From contig JACMMP010000233.1 of the NCBI GenBank assembly GCA_014378995.1, positions 1 to 37,310 of the forward strand: 37,310 nucleotides of DNA. The letters run 5' to 3'. Made by a program: the position numbers and the translations under genes. This document shows positions 15,901 to 23,155 of this stretch, one piece after another. Under the pieces are notes generated by a model that saw only the letters and a list, made by a program, of their open reading frames with translations, did not search any database and was not told where the DNA came from. The number at the start of each line of letters is the position of its first letter. The stretch's first letter is position 1. Source of the DNA: Hyphomonadaceae bacterium. Its GTDB lineage: Bacteria > Pseudomonadota > Alphaproteobacteria > Caulobacterales > Aquidulcibacteraceae.

Positions 15901-16140
15901 ATGCGGACCACGGTCGGGTTCGGAGTTCTAGGATTGGCAACCGTTGCATTACTTGCCGGATGCGCGACTCATCGAGCAATCACGTTCGAAGACGGCGCCC
16001 CAGGTTGGTCAGTCATCTGCAAGCAGATGACTTATTGTGAATCCCACGCTCGCGAGATTTGCACAGGCGACTACTCCGTTCCCGACGAAGCGTTCGTAGT
16101 ATCGCGCGGTTTCATTTACATGCGAGTGCTGTGCGGATAG
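15901..16140 (+). CDS. Small putative lipoprotein
   Basis: A 79-residue protein starting 4 bases after the uxs stop. The N-terminus is a lipoprotein signal peptide with lipobox 'LLAGC' (Cys about residue 21), so the mature form is a lipid-anchored periplasmic domain of about 59 residues. It contains 'APGWSVICKQMTYCESHAREIC' features, that is three Cys spaced like a small disulfide-stabilised domain, and ends 'MRVLCG' with a fourth Cys. Function unknown. It lies between the uxs end and what seems to be a relic of that end. Confidence 0.65.
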   Translation: MRTTVGFGVLGLATVALLAGCATHRAITFEDGAPGWSVICKQMTYCESHAREICTGDYSVPDEAFVVSRGFIYMRVLCG

Positions 16141-16157
16141 CGGCGGCCCGCGGGAGC

Positions 16158-16192
16158 AAGGCGATCCGCTGATGATGGGCGCGTACGTCTAA
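16158..16192 (+). pseudogene. Relic of the uxs 3' end
   Basis: AAGGCGATCCGCTGAT (16158-16173) repeats the 16 bases at 15868-15883 in the uxs gene exactly. Read in the uxs frame it continues as 'GDPLMMGAYV' and a stop at 16192, a plausible alternative C-terminus for the same enzyme. It therefore looks like a leftover from a duplication or insertion that brought in the small lipoprotein gene. Confidence 0.5.
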
Positions 16193-16227
16193 ATGTGAGT
16201 TGCCGCCGCGCCCCATTTTGCTAGCTT

Positions 16228-16246
16228 CCCCGCTTTCCGGGGGGAG
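16228..16246 (+). promoter_or_regulatory. Hairpin overlapping the ribosome binding site of the next gene
   Basis: CCCCG (16228-16232) pairs with CGGGG (16238-16242) over a CTTTC loop. The downstream arm merges with the purine-rich GGGGAG (16241-16246) that is the ribosome site for the ATG at 16251. The structure could lower translation. Confidence 0.35.
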
Positions 16247-16250
16247 ACAC

Positions 16251-16784
16251 ATGACGAAATGGTTTTGGCAGCTGAAGTGGGCTCTGGTGATCGCGATCTT
16301 CGCCGGCCCCGCGTTCGCGTATTGGAGCTATCAGACAGCCAACCGCATCGAGCGGGTGATGACAGGCGGCGCCGAATACACCGCGCTGGTGACGGGCGGC
16401 GTGATCGAGCGCGGCCGACGCGGACGCCGCAGCTACGGGCTTGAGGTGAATTGGGTGGACGCGGACGGCGCGACGCACAATGACAGCGTCGACATCAGCT
16501 CCGCCTACGCCGCCCAAGTCTTCACCGACGATTTCGTCATGATCGAAACGGCGGAGCTGCGCTACCTGCCGTCAGAGGTGGACGGACCAGTCGTGGTCGC
16601 CGCCGATGGACCCCAGCAGATCGCCGATCAGCGCATGTTCGTGTGGTACGGCATCGGCGCGGGCATTCTCGGCCTTGTGCTCGCGCCGCTTTGGTTCTGG
16701 CTGGAGCGCCGCATGGCGAAGAAGCAGGACGACGATATCGACGCTGAACTTGCCCGCATGCGCGCGGGCCAGGCGCAAACCTGA
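16251..16784 (+). CDS. Membrane protein with two transmembrane helices (DUF3592-like)
   Basis: A 177-residue protein. Transmembrane helices at about 8-27 ('WALVIAIFAGPAFAYWSY') and 127-149 ('VWYGIGAGILGLVLAPLWFW') flank a roughly 95-residue beta-rich extracytoplasmic domain. The tail 'RRMAKKQDDDIDAELARMR' is charged and probably cytoplasmic. This layout, with a substrate-free beta domain asking for a 'VNWVDADGATH' strand, resembles DUF3592 proteins of unknown function. Start at 16251 follows a GGGGGAG ribosome site. The gene ends one base before the convergent deaminase stop. Confidence 0.65.
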   Translation: MTKWFWQLKWALVIAIFAGPAFAYWSYQTANRIERVMTGGAEYTALVTGGVIERGRRGRRSYGLEVNWVDADGATHNDSVDISSAYAAQVFTDDFVMIETAELRYLPSEVDGPVVVAADGPQQIADQRMFVWYGIGAGILGLVLAPLWFWLERRMAKKQDDDIDAELARMRAGQAQT

Positions 16785-16785
16785 G

Positions 16786-17223
16786 CTACGTTCGGTCCCA
16801 ACGCTCAAAAAAGTCCGCGTTTTGCGCGCGGGCTTCTTTCTCCATGAGGCCGGTCTCGACTGCGATGCCGGCCGCGCGGATGCGCTCAATACCCGCGCCG
16901 GCCGCGTGCGGATGGGGATCGCGGGCGGCAAAGACGACGCGCGCGACCCGCGCGGCGATCAGCAAATCCGCGCATGCTGTGCCGGGTACGGAGCGCTGCG
17001 CGCAGGGCTCCAGCGTGACGTAAACATCGGCGCCGAACGCTTCATCGCCCGCGCGCGCTAGTGCGACGTGTTCGGCGTGGGGACGCCCGCCGATCGCGGT
17101 CGCGCCCTCGCCCACGACAACGCCGTTGCGAACGATCACGCAGCCAACGGACGGATTGTCGCCAGTGCGGCCCACGCCGGGCGCGGCCAACGCCAGCGCG
17201 CGCTCCATGAAGGCGTCCGTCAT
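16786..17223 (-). CDS. Stand-alone RibD-type pyrimidine deaminase domain
   Basis: A 145-residue cytidine-deaminase-fold protein. The zinc site is H49 and E51 in 'PHAEH' with C74 and C84 in 'LEPCAQRSVPGTAC'; 'NPSVGCVIV' and 'DPHPHAAGAGIERIRAAGI' match the N-terminal deaminase half of RibD. The reductase half of the usual 360-residue bifunctional enzyme is absent, and the GRTPPC element of typical RibD is changed to SVPGTAC. It may do the deamination step of riboflavin synthesis with a separate reductase, or act on another base. Its ATG overlaps the gpmA stop (ATGA). Confidence 0.8.
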   Translation of the reverse strand: MTDAFMERALALAAPGVGRTGDNPSVGCVIVRNGVVVGEGATAIGGRPHAEHVALARAGDEAFGADVYVTLEPCAQRSVPGTACADLLIAARVARVVFAARDPHPHAAGAGIERIRAAGIAVETGLMEKEARAQNADFFERWDRT

Positions 17224-17939
17224 GCCGAGAACGCCGGCAGCTTTTCAGCGCGGGCTTCGTCCAGATAGCGCGCGGCCTTGGGCTTCAACCCGCCGTCCAA
17301 TTCGATCAGCAGCGGATTGCCGGTGGGCATTTCGACGGCGGCGATCCGGTCGTCCGGCACAGCGAACAGATGCTTCACGATCGCGCGCAGCGAATTGCCG
17401 TGAGCGGCGATGATGAGATTTTTGCCGGCCTTCAAATCTGGAACGATCTCATCGTTCCAGTACGGCAGCACGCGCTCGAGCGTCAGCTTCAGCGATTCCG
17501 TCGCCGGCAGATCGGCGACGCCAGCGTAGCGGCGGTCCTTGGAGAAATCGAACTCAGTGCCCGCCTCCAGCGGCGGCGGCGGCGTGTCGTAGCTGCGCCG
17601 CCATACGTTCACTAGGTCGTCGCCGTGCTTGGCCGCGGTCTCGGCCTTGTTGAGGCCCGTGAGCGCGCCGTAATGGCGCTCGTTCAGCCGCCAACTGCGC
17701 TCGACCGGCAACCAGGCAAGCTGGGCGCTGTCCAGCGCCAGGTTGCCGGTGCGGATGGCCCGGGTTTGCAGCGAGGTGAACAGCTTGTCGAAGGGGACGC
17801 CGCTCCCCGCCAGCAGCGCGCCGGAGCGGCGGGCTTGCGCCTCACCCTCGGCGGTCAGATCCACATCCACCCAGCCGGTGAAGCGGTTTTCGAGATTCCA
17901 CTGGCTTTGGCCATGACGGAGAAGGGCGATGAAGGGCAT
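17220..17939 (-). CDS. gpmA: 2,3-bisphosphoglycerate-dependent phosphoglycerate mutase
   Basis: Interconverts 3- and 2-phosphoglycerate in glycolysis and gluconeogenesis. The 239-residue protein has the phosphohistidine motif 'LLRHGQSQWN' (His9), 'RFTGWVDVDLTAEG', 'SWRLNERHYGALTGLNK' and the second active-site His in 'AAHGNSLRA'. The ATG at 17939 matches the family start; the frame continues upstream without conserved sequence. The stop overlaps the deaminase start by 4 bases, so the two are translated from one message. It is divergent from a small membrane protein with a 76-bp gap. Confidence 0.95.
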   Translation of the reverse strand: MPFIALLRHGQSQWNLENRFTGWVDVDLTAEGEAQARRSGALLAGSGVPFDKLFTSLQTRAIRTGNLALDSAQLAWLPVERSWRLNERHYGALTGLNKAETAAKHGDDLVNVWRRSYDTPPPPLEAGTEFDFSKDRRYAGVADLPATESLKLTLERVLPYWNDEIVPDLKAGKNLIIAAHGNSLRAIVKHLFAVPDDRIAAVEMPTGNPLLIELDGGLKPKAARYLDEARAEKLPAFSA

Positions 17940-18015
17940 GGCCGTCTGAGTTTCAGCATGGACTGCGCCCGTCAAGAGCTTGGACGGCCGCGCGCCAGCC
18001 GCTACACCCAGGGCG

Positions 18016-18600
18016 ATGCGCAACTGGCTGTTCCACCCGCTGATCTTTTACCCGCTCGCGCTTCTGTTCGCGGCGTTCGCCATCGCCGTCAGCGTCAAGC
18101 CGCAGGCCTGGCCGCGCACCCCCGCGCCAGTCGCGGCGGACTTGATCGAGGGATCGCTGGTGTTTTCCGGCGCGGCGTTCAATTCGCCCGCCGTCGGCGC
18201 CGAGCAGGACATGACCGTGGTCCGCGATTTTTGGGGCCTGCCGCAAACGCTGCGGATCGCCCAACTCGCCAACCAGCCGCCGCCCACGCCGGCCGAGCAA
18301 GGGGCGCGCCTGCTGCTGACCCCCGAGCAGGCCGCCCTGATCGAGGATAGACCGGTCACGGTCGAGGTGAGCTACCGCCCCCTGACCGTGAATGCCGCCA
18401 GCGGCATGGCCGTCAGCCTGCAAGGCATTGGCCCAGCCGAATGGGTCAGCCAGGACGCGCCGTCCGAGCCGGCGACGCTGCGGTTCGAGCTGCCGGCGCA
18501 ATTCGCGGTGAACGCCATCGGCCTGAGGGCGCTCTCTAACGGCACCGACCAAGCCTATGGGCTCGAAATTACGCGTGTCCGCGTTACGCCGCACCCCTGA
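18016..18600 (+). CDS. Membrane-anchored protein of unknown function
   Basis: A 194-residue protein with one N-terminal transmembrane segment ('FHPLIFYPLALLFAAFAIAVSV', about 5-26) that probably anchors a periplasmic domain. The rest is beta-rich with no motif I recognise ('LVFSGAAFNSPAVGAEQDM', 'TLRFELPAQFAVNAIGLRAL'). The end 'LEITRVRVTPHP' suggests a beta-sandwich, perhaps carbohydrate-binding; that is a guess. A clear terminator follows 6 bases after the stop. Confidence 0.65.
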   Translation: MRNWLFHPLIFYPLALLFAAFAIAVSVKPQAWPRTPAPVAADLIEGSLVFSGAAFNSPAVGAEQDMTVVRDFWGLPQTLRIAQLANQPPPTPAEQGARLLLTPEQAALIEDRPVTVEVSYRPLTVNAASGMAVSLQGIGPAEWVSQDAPSEPATLRFELPAQFAVNAIGLRALSNGTDQAYGLEITRVRVTPHP

Positions 18601-18605
18601 CAAGC

Positions 18606-18633
18606 GGCGGGGAATTGAACTTTCCCGCCTTTT
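18606..18633 (+). terminator. Rho-independent terminator
   Basis: GGCGGGGAA (18606-18614) pairs with TTTCCCGCC (18621-18629), a 9-bp stem with one G-T pair and a 6-base loop, followed at once by TTTT (18630-18633). It ends the membrane-anchored protein's message before the phosphohexomutase gene. Confidence 0.75.
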
Positions 18634-18677
18634 CGCCCACACCGCCCCATCCTCCCCGGCCACACGGAACATCCCCA

Positions 18678-20201
18678 ATGCTGCCTGCGCCCCGCGCAAG
18701 CCTTGCCGCCAATAGCGCGGACTTTGAGAGCTATCCTCTCGTCAAGCCCACCGGCTTTCGCGAATACGATGCGCGCTGGTGGTTCGGGATTGCGAGCTCG
18801 GAGAAGCCGCCGGAGCTGAACCTGCTGGGGGTGCAGGCGCTTGGCCTTGGCCTCGGCACGCTGGTGCACGAGTTTGGCGTCGCGCCGCGCATCGTCGTCG
18901 GCCACGACTTCCGCTTCTACTCCACCTCGATCAAGCAGGCGCTGACGCTGGGCCTGATGCAGGCCGGGATGGAAGTGAACGACATCGGCCTAGCGCTGTC
19001 ACCGACCGCGTATTTCGCCCAGTTCGCGCTCGACATTCCGTGCGTGGCGATGGTGACGGCGAGCCACAACGAAAACGGCTGGACCGGCGTGAAGATGGGC
19101 GCCGATCGTCCGCTTACATTCGGGCCGGACGAGATGGGCCGGCTGAAGGACATCGTGCTCGGCGGCAAGTTCAAGGAACGCGCCGGCGGCGCTTACAAAT
19201 TCATCGAAGGCATGCGCGAGCGGCACATCGCCGACGTCGCCGGACGGGTGAAGCTGTCGCGGCCGCTGAAGGTGATCGCCGCCTGCGGCAACGGCACGGC
19301 GGGCGCATTCGCGCCGGAAGCTCTGCGGCGTATGGGCGCCGAAGTGATCGACCTGCACACGGCGCTCGATTGGACCTTCCCGCACTACAACGCCAATCCC
19401 GAAGATAGCGAAATGCTGCACGACATGGCGACGGCCGTGAAAAAGCATGGCGCTGATCTGGCGCTCGGCTTCGACGGCGACGGTGATCGCTGCGGCGTCG
19501 TCGATGATCAGGGCAATGAGATTTTCGCCGACAAGGTCGGCCTGATGCTGGCGCGCGATCTCTCCGCCACGCACAAGAACGCGATTTTCGTCGCCGACGT
19601 GAAATCGACCGGGCTCTACGCTGTCGATCCGGTGCTGAAGGCCAACGGCGCCAAGGTCGATTACTGGAAGACCGGCCATTCCTACATTAAGCGCCGCACC
19701 AACGAACTCGGCGCCCTCGCCGGCTTCGAGAAGTCCGGCCACTTCTTCTTCCGCCCGCCGCTCGGCCATGGCTATGACGACGGCCTCGTCGCCGCCGCAG
19801 CGGTGCTGGCGATGCTGGACCGCAACCCTAGCAAGAAGCTCTCGGAGCTGAAGGACGCGCTGCCGAAGAGCTACACCTCGCTGACCATGAGCCCGCATTG
19901 CGACGACGAGAAGAAGTACGGCATCGTCGAGCAAGTGGTCGCCGAGTATCAGAAATTCGCCGACGGCGGTGGCAAGATTCTGGGCCGCGCTATCCGCGAC
20001 GTGAACACAGTCAACGGCGTGCGGGTCACGCTCGAGGACGGCGCCTGGGTGCTGGTGCGCGCCTCGTCCAACAAGCCCGAACTGGTCGTGGTGGTTGAAA
20101 GCATGACCAGCGACGACGACATGAAGGCGCTCTTCCGCGATGAAGTGAAGCCGCGCCTCGCCCGCTTCGCTGAAGTCGGCGCTTATAATCAGGAGATTTA
20201 G
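18678..20201 (+). CDS. Phosphomannomutase/phosphoglucomutase
   Basis: A four-domain alpha-D-phosphohexomutase of 507 residues. Ser129 in 'TASHNENGWTG' is the phosphorylated residue; 'DGDGDR' (266-271) binds the metal; 'EKSGHFFF' recognises the sugar; and 'RASSNKPELVVVVES' binds the phosphate. It exchanges the 6- and 1-phosphates of mannose or glucose, giving precursors for GDP-mannose or UDP-glucose. The ugd gene starts 3 bases after its stop, so glucose 1-phosphate flow towards UDP-glucuronate is likely. ATG 18678 is preferred over an upstream in-frame start (18615) because that one would extend through a terminator. Confidence 0.92.
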   Translation: MLPAPRASLAANSADFESYPLVKPTGFREYDARWWFGIASSEKPPELNLLGVQALGLGLGTLVHEFGVAPRIVVGHDFRFYSTSIKQALTLGLMQAGMEVNDIGLALSPTAYFAQFALDIPCVAMVTASHNENGWTGVKMGADRPLTFGPDEMGRLKDIVLGGKFKERAGGAYKFIEGMRERHIADVAGRVKLSRPLKVIAACGNGTAGAFAPEALRRMGAEVIDLHTALDWTFPHYNANPEDSEMLHDMATAVKKHGADLALGFDGDGDRCGVVDDQGNEIFADKVGLMLARDLSATHKNAIFVADVKSTGLYAVDPVLKANGAKVDYWKTGHSYIKRRTNELGALAGFEKSGHFFFRPPLGHGYDDGLVAAAAVLAMLDRNPSKKLSELKDALPKSYTSLTMSPHCDDEKKYGIVEQVVAEYQKFADGGGKILGRAIRDVNTVNGVRVTLEDGAWVLVRASSNKPELVVVVESMTSDDDMKALFRDEVKPRLARFAEVGAYNQEI

Positions 20202-20204
20202 TCG

Positions 20205-21509
20205 ATGCGCGTAACGATGATCGGCACCGGCTATGTAGGCCTGGTCTCCGGCGCCTGCTTCGCCGACTTCGGCCATACGGTCACGTGCGTCGATAAGGAC
20301 GAGGGCAAGATCGCGCGCTTGCAGAAGGGCGAAATCCCGATCTTCGAGCCGGGCCTGGACGAGCTGGTTAAAGACAACGTCGAGCAAGGCCGGCTTTTCT
20401 TCACCACCGATCCGACCGCGGCGATCCGCGATGCGGACGCGATCTTCATCGCCGTCGGCACACCGTCGCGCCGCGGCGACGGCCACGCCGACCTCTCCTA
20501 CGTCTATGCGGCGGCGGAAGAGATCGCCAGCTTGATGCAGGGCTACACGGTGGTGGTGACCAAATCGACCGTGCCGGTGGGCACCGGCGACGAAGTCGAA
20601 GCGATCATCAAGAAGGCGCGGCCCGACGCCGAGTTTGCCGTCGTGTCCAACCCGGAATTCCTGCGCGAAGGCGCGGCCATCAACGACTTCAAGCGACCGG
20701 ACCGCGTCGTCGTCGGCGCCGAGGACGAGCGCGCGCGCGAGCGCATGCGCGAACTCTACCGTCCGCTATTTCTCAACGAAACGCCGATCGTGTTCACATC
20801 GCGGCGGACCTCGGAGCTGACCAAGTACGCGGCAAACGGCTTTCTGGCGATGAAGATCACCTTCATCAACGAGATCGCCGATCTCTGCGAAGAAGTAGGC
20901 GCCAACGTGCAGGAAGTCGCGCGCGGCATCGGCCTCGATAATCGCATTGGCCGTAAGTTTCTCAACGCCGGCCCCGGCTATGGCGGCTCGTGCTTTCCCA
21001 AAGACACGCTGGCGCTGATGAAAACCGCGCGCGATTACAACGCGCCAATCGAACTCATCGAAACCACCGTGCGGGTCAATTCGGCGCGTAAGCAGAAGAT
21101 GGCGCAGAAGATCATCGAAGCGCTCGGCGGCAACGTGAAGGGCAAGACCATCGCCATCTTGGGCCTCACCTTCAAACCGAACACGGACGACATGCGCGAT
21201 GCGCCCGCGCTCGATATCGTGCCGACGCTGCAGGACGAAGGCGCCAAGGTGCGCGCGTTCGATCCTGAAGGGATGGCTGAAGCCAAGCACTTGCTGAAAG
21301 ACGTCGCCTTCGCCACTGGCCCTTATGATTGCGTTCAAAACGCCGACGCCGTGGTGATGATCACCGAATGGGACCAATTCCGCGCGCTCGATCTCGACCG
21401 CATGAAAGATGCGCTGAAAACCCCGATCGTCGTCGATCTGCGCAACATCTATAACCCCGCCGAAATGCGCGCGAAGGGCTTCACCTATGTGAGCGTGGGG
21501 CGGGCCTAA
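20205..21509 (+). CDS. ugd: UDP-glucose 6-dehydrogenase
   Basis: Oxidises UDP-glucose twice with NAD to UDP-glucuronate. The 434-residue protein has the N-terminal NAD motif 'MIGTGYVGLVSGACFADFGH', the catalytic Cys263 in 'GPGYGGSCFPKD', and the C-terminal 'GLTFKPNTDDMRDAPALDI'. Length and motif order are standard. It is 3 bases after the phosphohexomutase gene (an operon) and provides the substrate for the UDP-glucuronate decarboxylase upstream. Its TAA overlaps, base for base, the stop of the convergent membrane protein (CTAA). Confidence 0.97.
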   Translation: MRVTMIGTGYVGLVSGACFADFGHTVTCVDKDEGKIARLQKGEIPIFEPGLDELVKDNVEQGRLFFTTDPTAAIRDADAIFIAVGTPSRRGDGHADLSYVYAAAEEIASLMQGYTVVVTKSTVPVGTGDEVEAIIKKARPDAEFAVVSNPEFLREGAAINDFKRPDRVVVGAEDERARERMRELYRPLFLNETPIVFTSRRTSELTKYAANGFLAMKITFINEIADLCEEVGANVQEVARGIGLDNRIGRKFLNAGPGYGGSCFPKDTLALMKTARDYNAPIELIETTVRVNSARKQKMAQKIIEALGGNVKGKTIAILGLTFKPNTDDMRDAPALDIVPTLQDEGAKVRAFDPEGMAEAKHLLKDVAFATGPYDCVQNADAVVMITEWDQFRALDLDRMKDALKTPIVVDLRNIYNPAEMRAKGFTYVSVGRA

Positions 21510-22135
21510 CGGCCGTCCGCTCGCGATACAAGGTGTGGCGCCATTGAGACCGCGCACTGATACCAAGCGCCGCCGCGCGGGTTGGCGATTGTCACTGCGC
21601 CGCCGAAAATCTGCGCCGGAGCTGGCGCTCTCGTTTCGGCGCGCAGCTCAGTCTCGCGATCGAATGCGACAAGGCGTCCGCTCCGATCGTGGCAAGCGCC
21701 GGTGCGCACATCGCCCTCCCAACCCCACACGAACAAGGTCACGCCATCATCGCGCACACATCGCGTCGCCGCCGGACACGCGTCGCCGCCCTCCACAACC
21801 CGCTCCATCGCCGCGCGCTGCAGCGTCATGCGACCGTAGTGGTAGAGCGTGTTGTTGAAGAAGATCAGCGGCAAGCCGATCGCGCCGACCGCAAAGAACG
21901 TCACGATGTAAGCGATGTCGACGACGCCAGGATCGCGGGCCTTGCGTGCGTCGTGCACGTAAGCAGCGATCAGCCAGCCAAACGCGATAATCACCGTCCC
22001 GGCGTAGAGAACCCAAGTCGCCGGCGAACCCGCATAGGCGATGCGAAAATTGAGCAGCCAAGGATTCAGCACGACCAACGCGCAAACGATCAGCATCAGC
22101 GGCTGAACGCGCCGCACCCGACCCCACAGCGACAT
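21506..22135 (-). CDS. Membrane protein of unknown function
   Basis: About 209 residues. Three hydrophobic helices (about residues 12-30, 39-58 and 73-95) precede a soluble C-terminal domain of about 105 residues that contains four Cys ('GDACPAATRCVRDDG', 'GACHDRSG', 'WYQCAVS'), probably disulfide-bonded in the periplasm. The ATG at 22135 shares a base with the galE stop, so it is translated with galE; a GTG at 22138 is possible. No function recognised, and no sign that it is enzymatically linked to GalE. Confidence 0.65.
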   Translation of the reverse strand: MSLWGRVRRVQPLMLIVCALVVLNPWLLNFRIAYAGSPATWVLYAGTVIIAFGWLIAAYVHDARKARDPGVVDIAYIVTFFAVGAIGLPLIFFNNTLYHYGRMTLQRAAMERVVEGGDACPAATRCVRDDGVTLFVWGWEGDVRTGACHDRSGRLVAFDRETELRAETRAPAPAQIFGGAVTIANPRGGAWYQCAVSMAPHLVSRADGR

Positions 22136-23127
22136 CACCCGGCCCCGAACACTTTGGGCTCAATCTCGCTATGCCACTTCCAGGCATCGGCGATAATCAC
22201 ATCAATCCCCCGCGCCGCCGTCCAGCCCAGCTCACGCTTCACCAACGCCGTGTCCGCCACCAAAGCGGGCGCGTCGCCTTCGCGGCGCGGCGCTGCGGCG
22301 GCGGGCACGCGTTTGCCGGTGACGCGTTCGATGCTTGCCAGCAGCTCAAGCACGGTGACGCCGTCGCCGGTGCCGAGATTGGCGGCGAGGTTTTCGCCGC
22401 CGTTCACCAGCCGCTCGACCGCGCGGACGTGCGCGTCCGCCAAGTCGAGCACGTGCACGTAATCGCGCAGGCATGAGCCGTCGCGCGTGTCCCAATCCTG
22501 GCCGAAGATTTTGAAGCCTTCGCGCTGCCCGAGCAGCGTCATCAACGCCAGCGGGATGGCGTGCGTTTCAGGTTCGTGGCGTTCCCCGATGCCCTCGTCC
22601 GGCGCGGCGCCGGCGGCGTTGAAATAGCGCAGATGCGCAAACTTCAGCCCGTACGCTGCGGCAATGTCGCGGCTGGCGCGCTCGATCATCAATTTGGTCC
22701 AGCCATAGGGGCTGACCGGATTCTGCGGATGCGTCTCGTCCATCGGCAGGCGCTGCGGCTCGCCATAGGTGGCGCAAGTGGAGGAAAAGACGAACGGCTT
22801 GACACCCGCTTCGCGCATGACTTCCAGCAGCACCAGCGCGCCGGTGACGTTGTTGTCGTAGAAGCGATCCGGGAATTTCACCGACTCGCCAACCTCGATC
22901 AGAGCGGCGCAATGGATGACGGCCGCCGGCTTATGCTTGGCGAACACGTCCGCCAGCCGGGCCTTGTCTCGGATGTCGCCGTTTTCGAACGGCCCCCACT
23001 TAACCAAGCGCTCGTGGCCGTTGAACAGATTGTCGTAAACGACGACGTCATGCTCGGCGCGCTTCAGCGCCAAGCAGCAATGCGAGCCGACATAACCCGC
23101 CCCGCCCGTGACAAGAATTGTCGCCAT
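22135..23127 (-). CDS. galE: UDP-glucose 4-epimerase
   Basis: Interconverts UDP-glucose and UDP-galactose. The 330-residue extended SDR has 'TGGAGYVGSH' (7-16) for NAD, the catalytic Tyr141 and Lys145 in 'YGWTKLMIE', 'FSSTCATYGEP' and the GalE-specific 'LRDYVHVLDLADAH'. It is divergent from pgi with only 28 bp between the start codons, so the two promoters must overlap coding sequence or each other. Confidence 0.95.
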   Translation of the reverse strand: MATILVTGGAGYVGSHCCLALKRAEHDVVVYDNLFNGHERLVKWGPFENGDIRDKARLADVFAKHKPAAVIHCAALIEVGESVKFPDRFYDNNVTGALVLLEVMREAGVKPFVFSSTCATYGEPQRLPMDETHPQNPVSPYGWTKLMIERASRDIAAAYGLKFAHLRYFNAAGAAPDEGIGERHEPETHAIPLALMTLLGQREGFKIFGQDWDTRDGSCLRDYVHVLDLADAHVRAVERLVNGGENLAANLGTGDGVTVLELLASIERVTGKRVPAAAAPRREGDAPALVADTALVKRELGWTAARGIDVIIADAWKWHSEIEPKVFGAG

Positions 23128-23155
23128 GCCCGCATCCTGTTAGAGGCTTGCCCCC

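Noticed and set aside
18999-20486. 495-codon open frame on the minus strand
   Set aside because: It lies opposite the phosphohexomutase and ugd genes, both with full family motifs; it is a shadow of GC-rich codon use.
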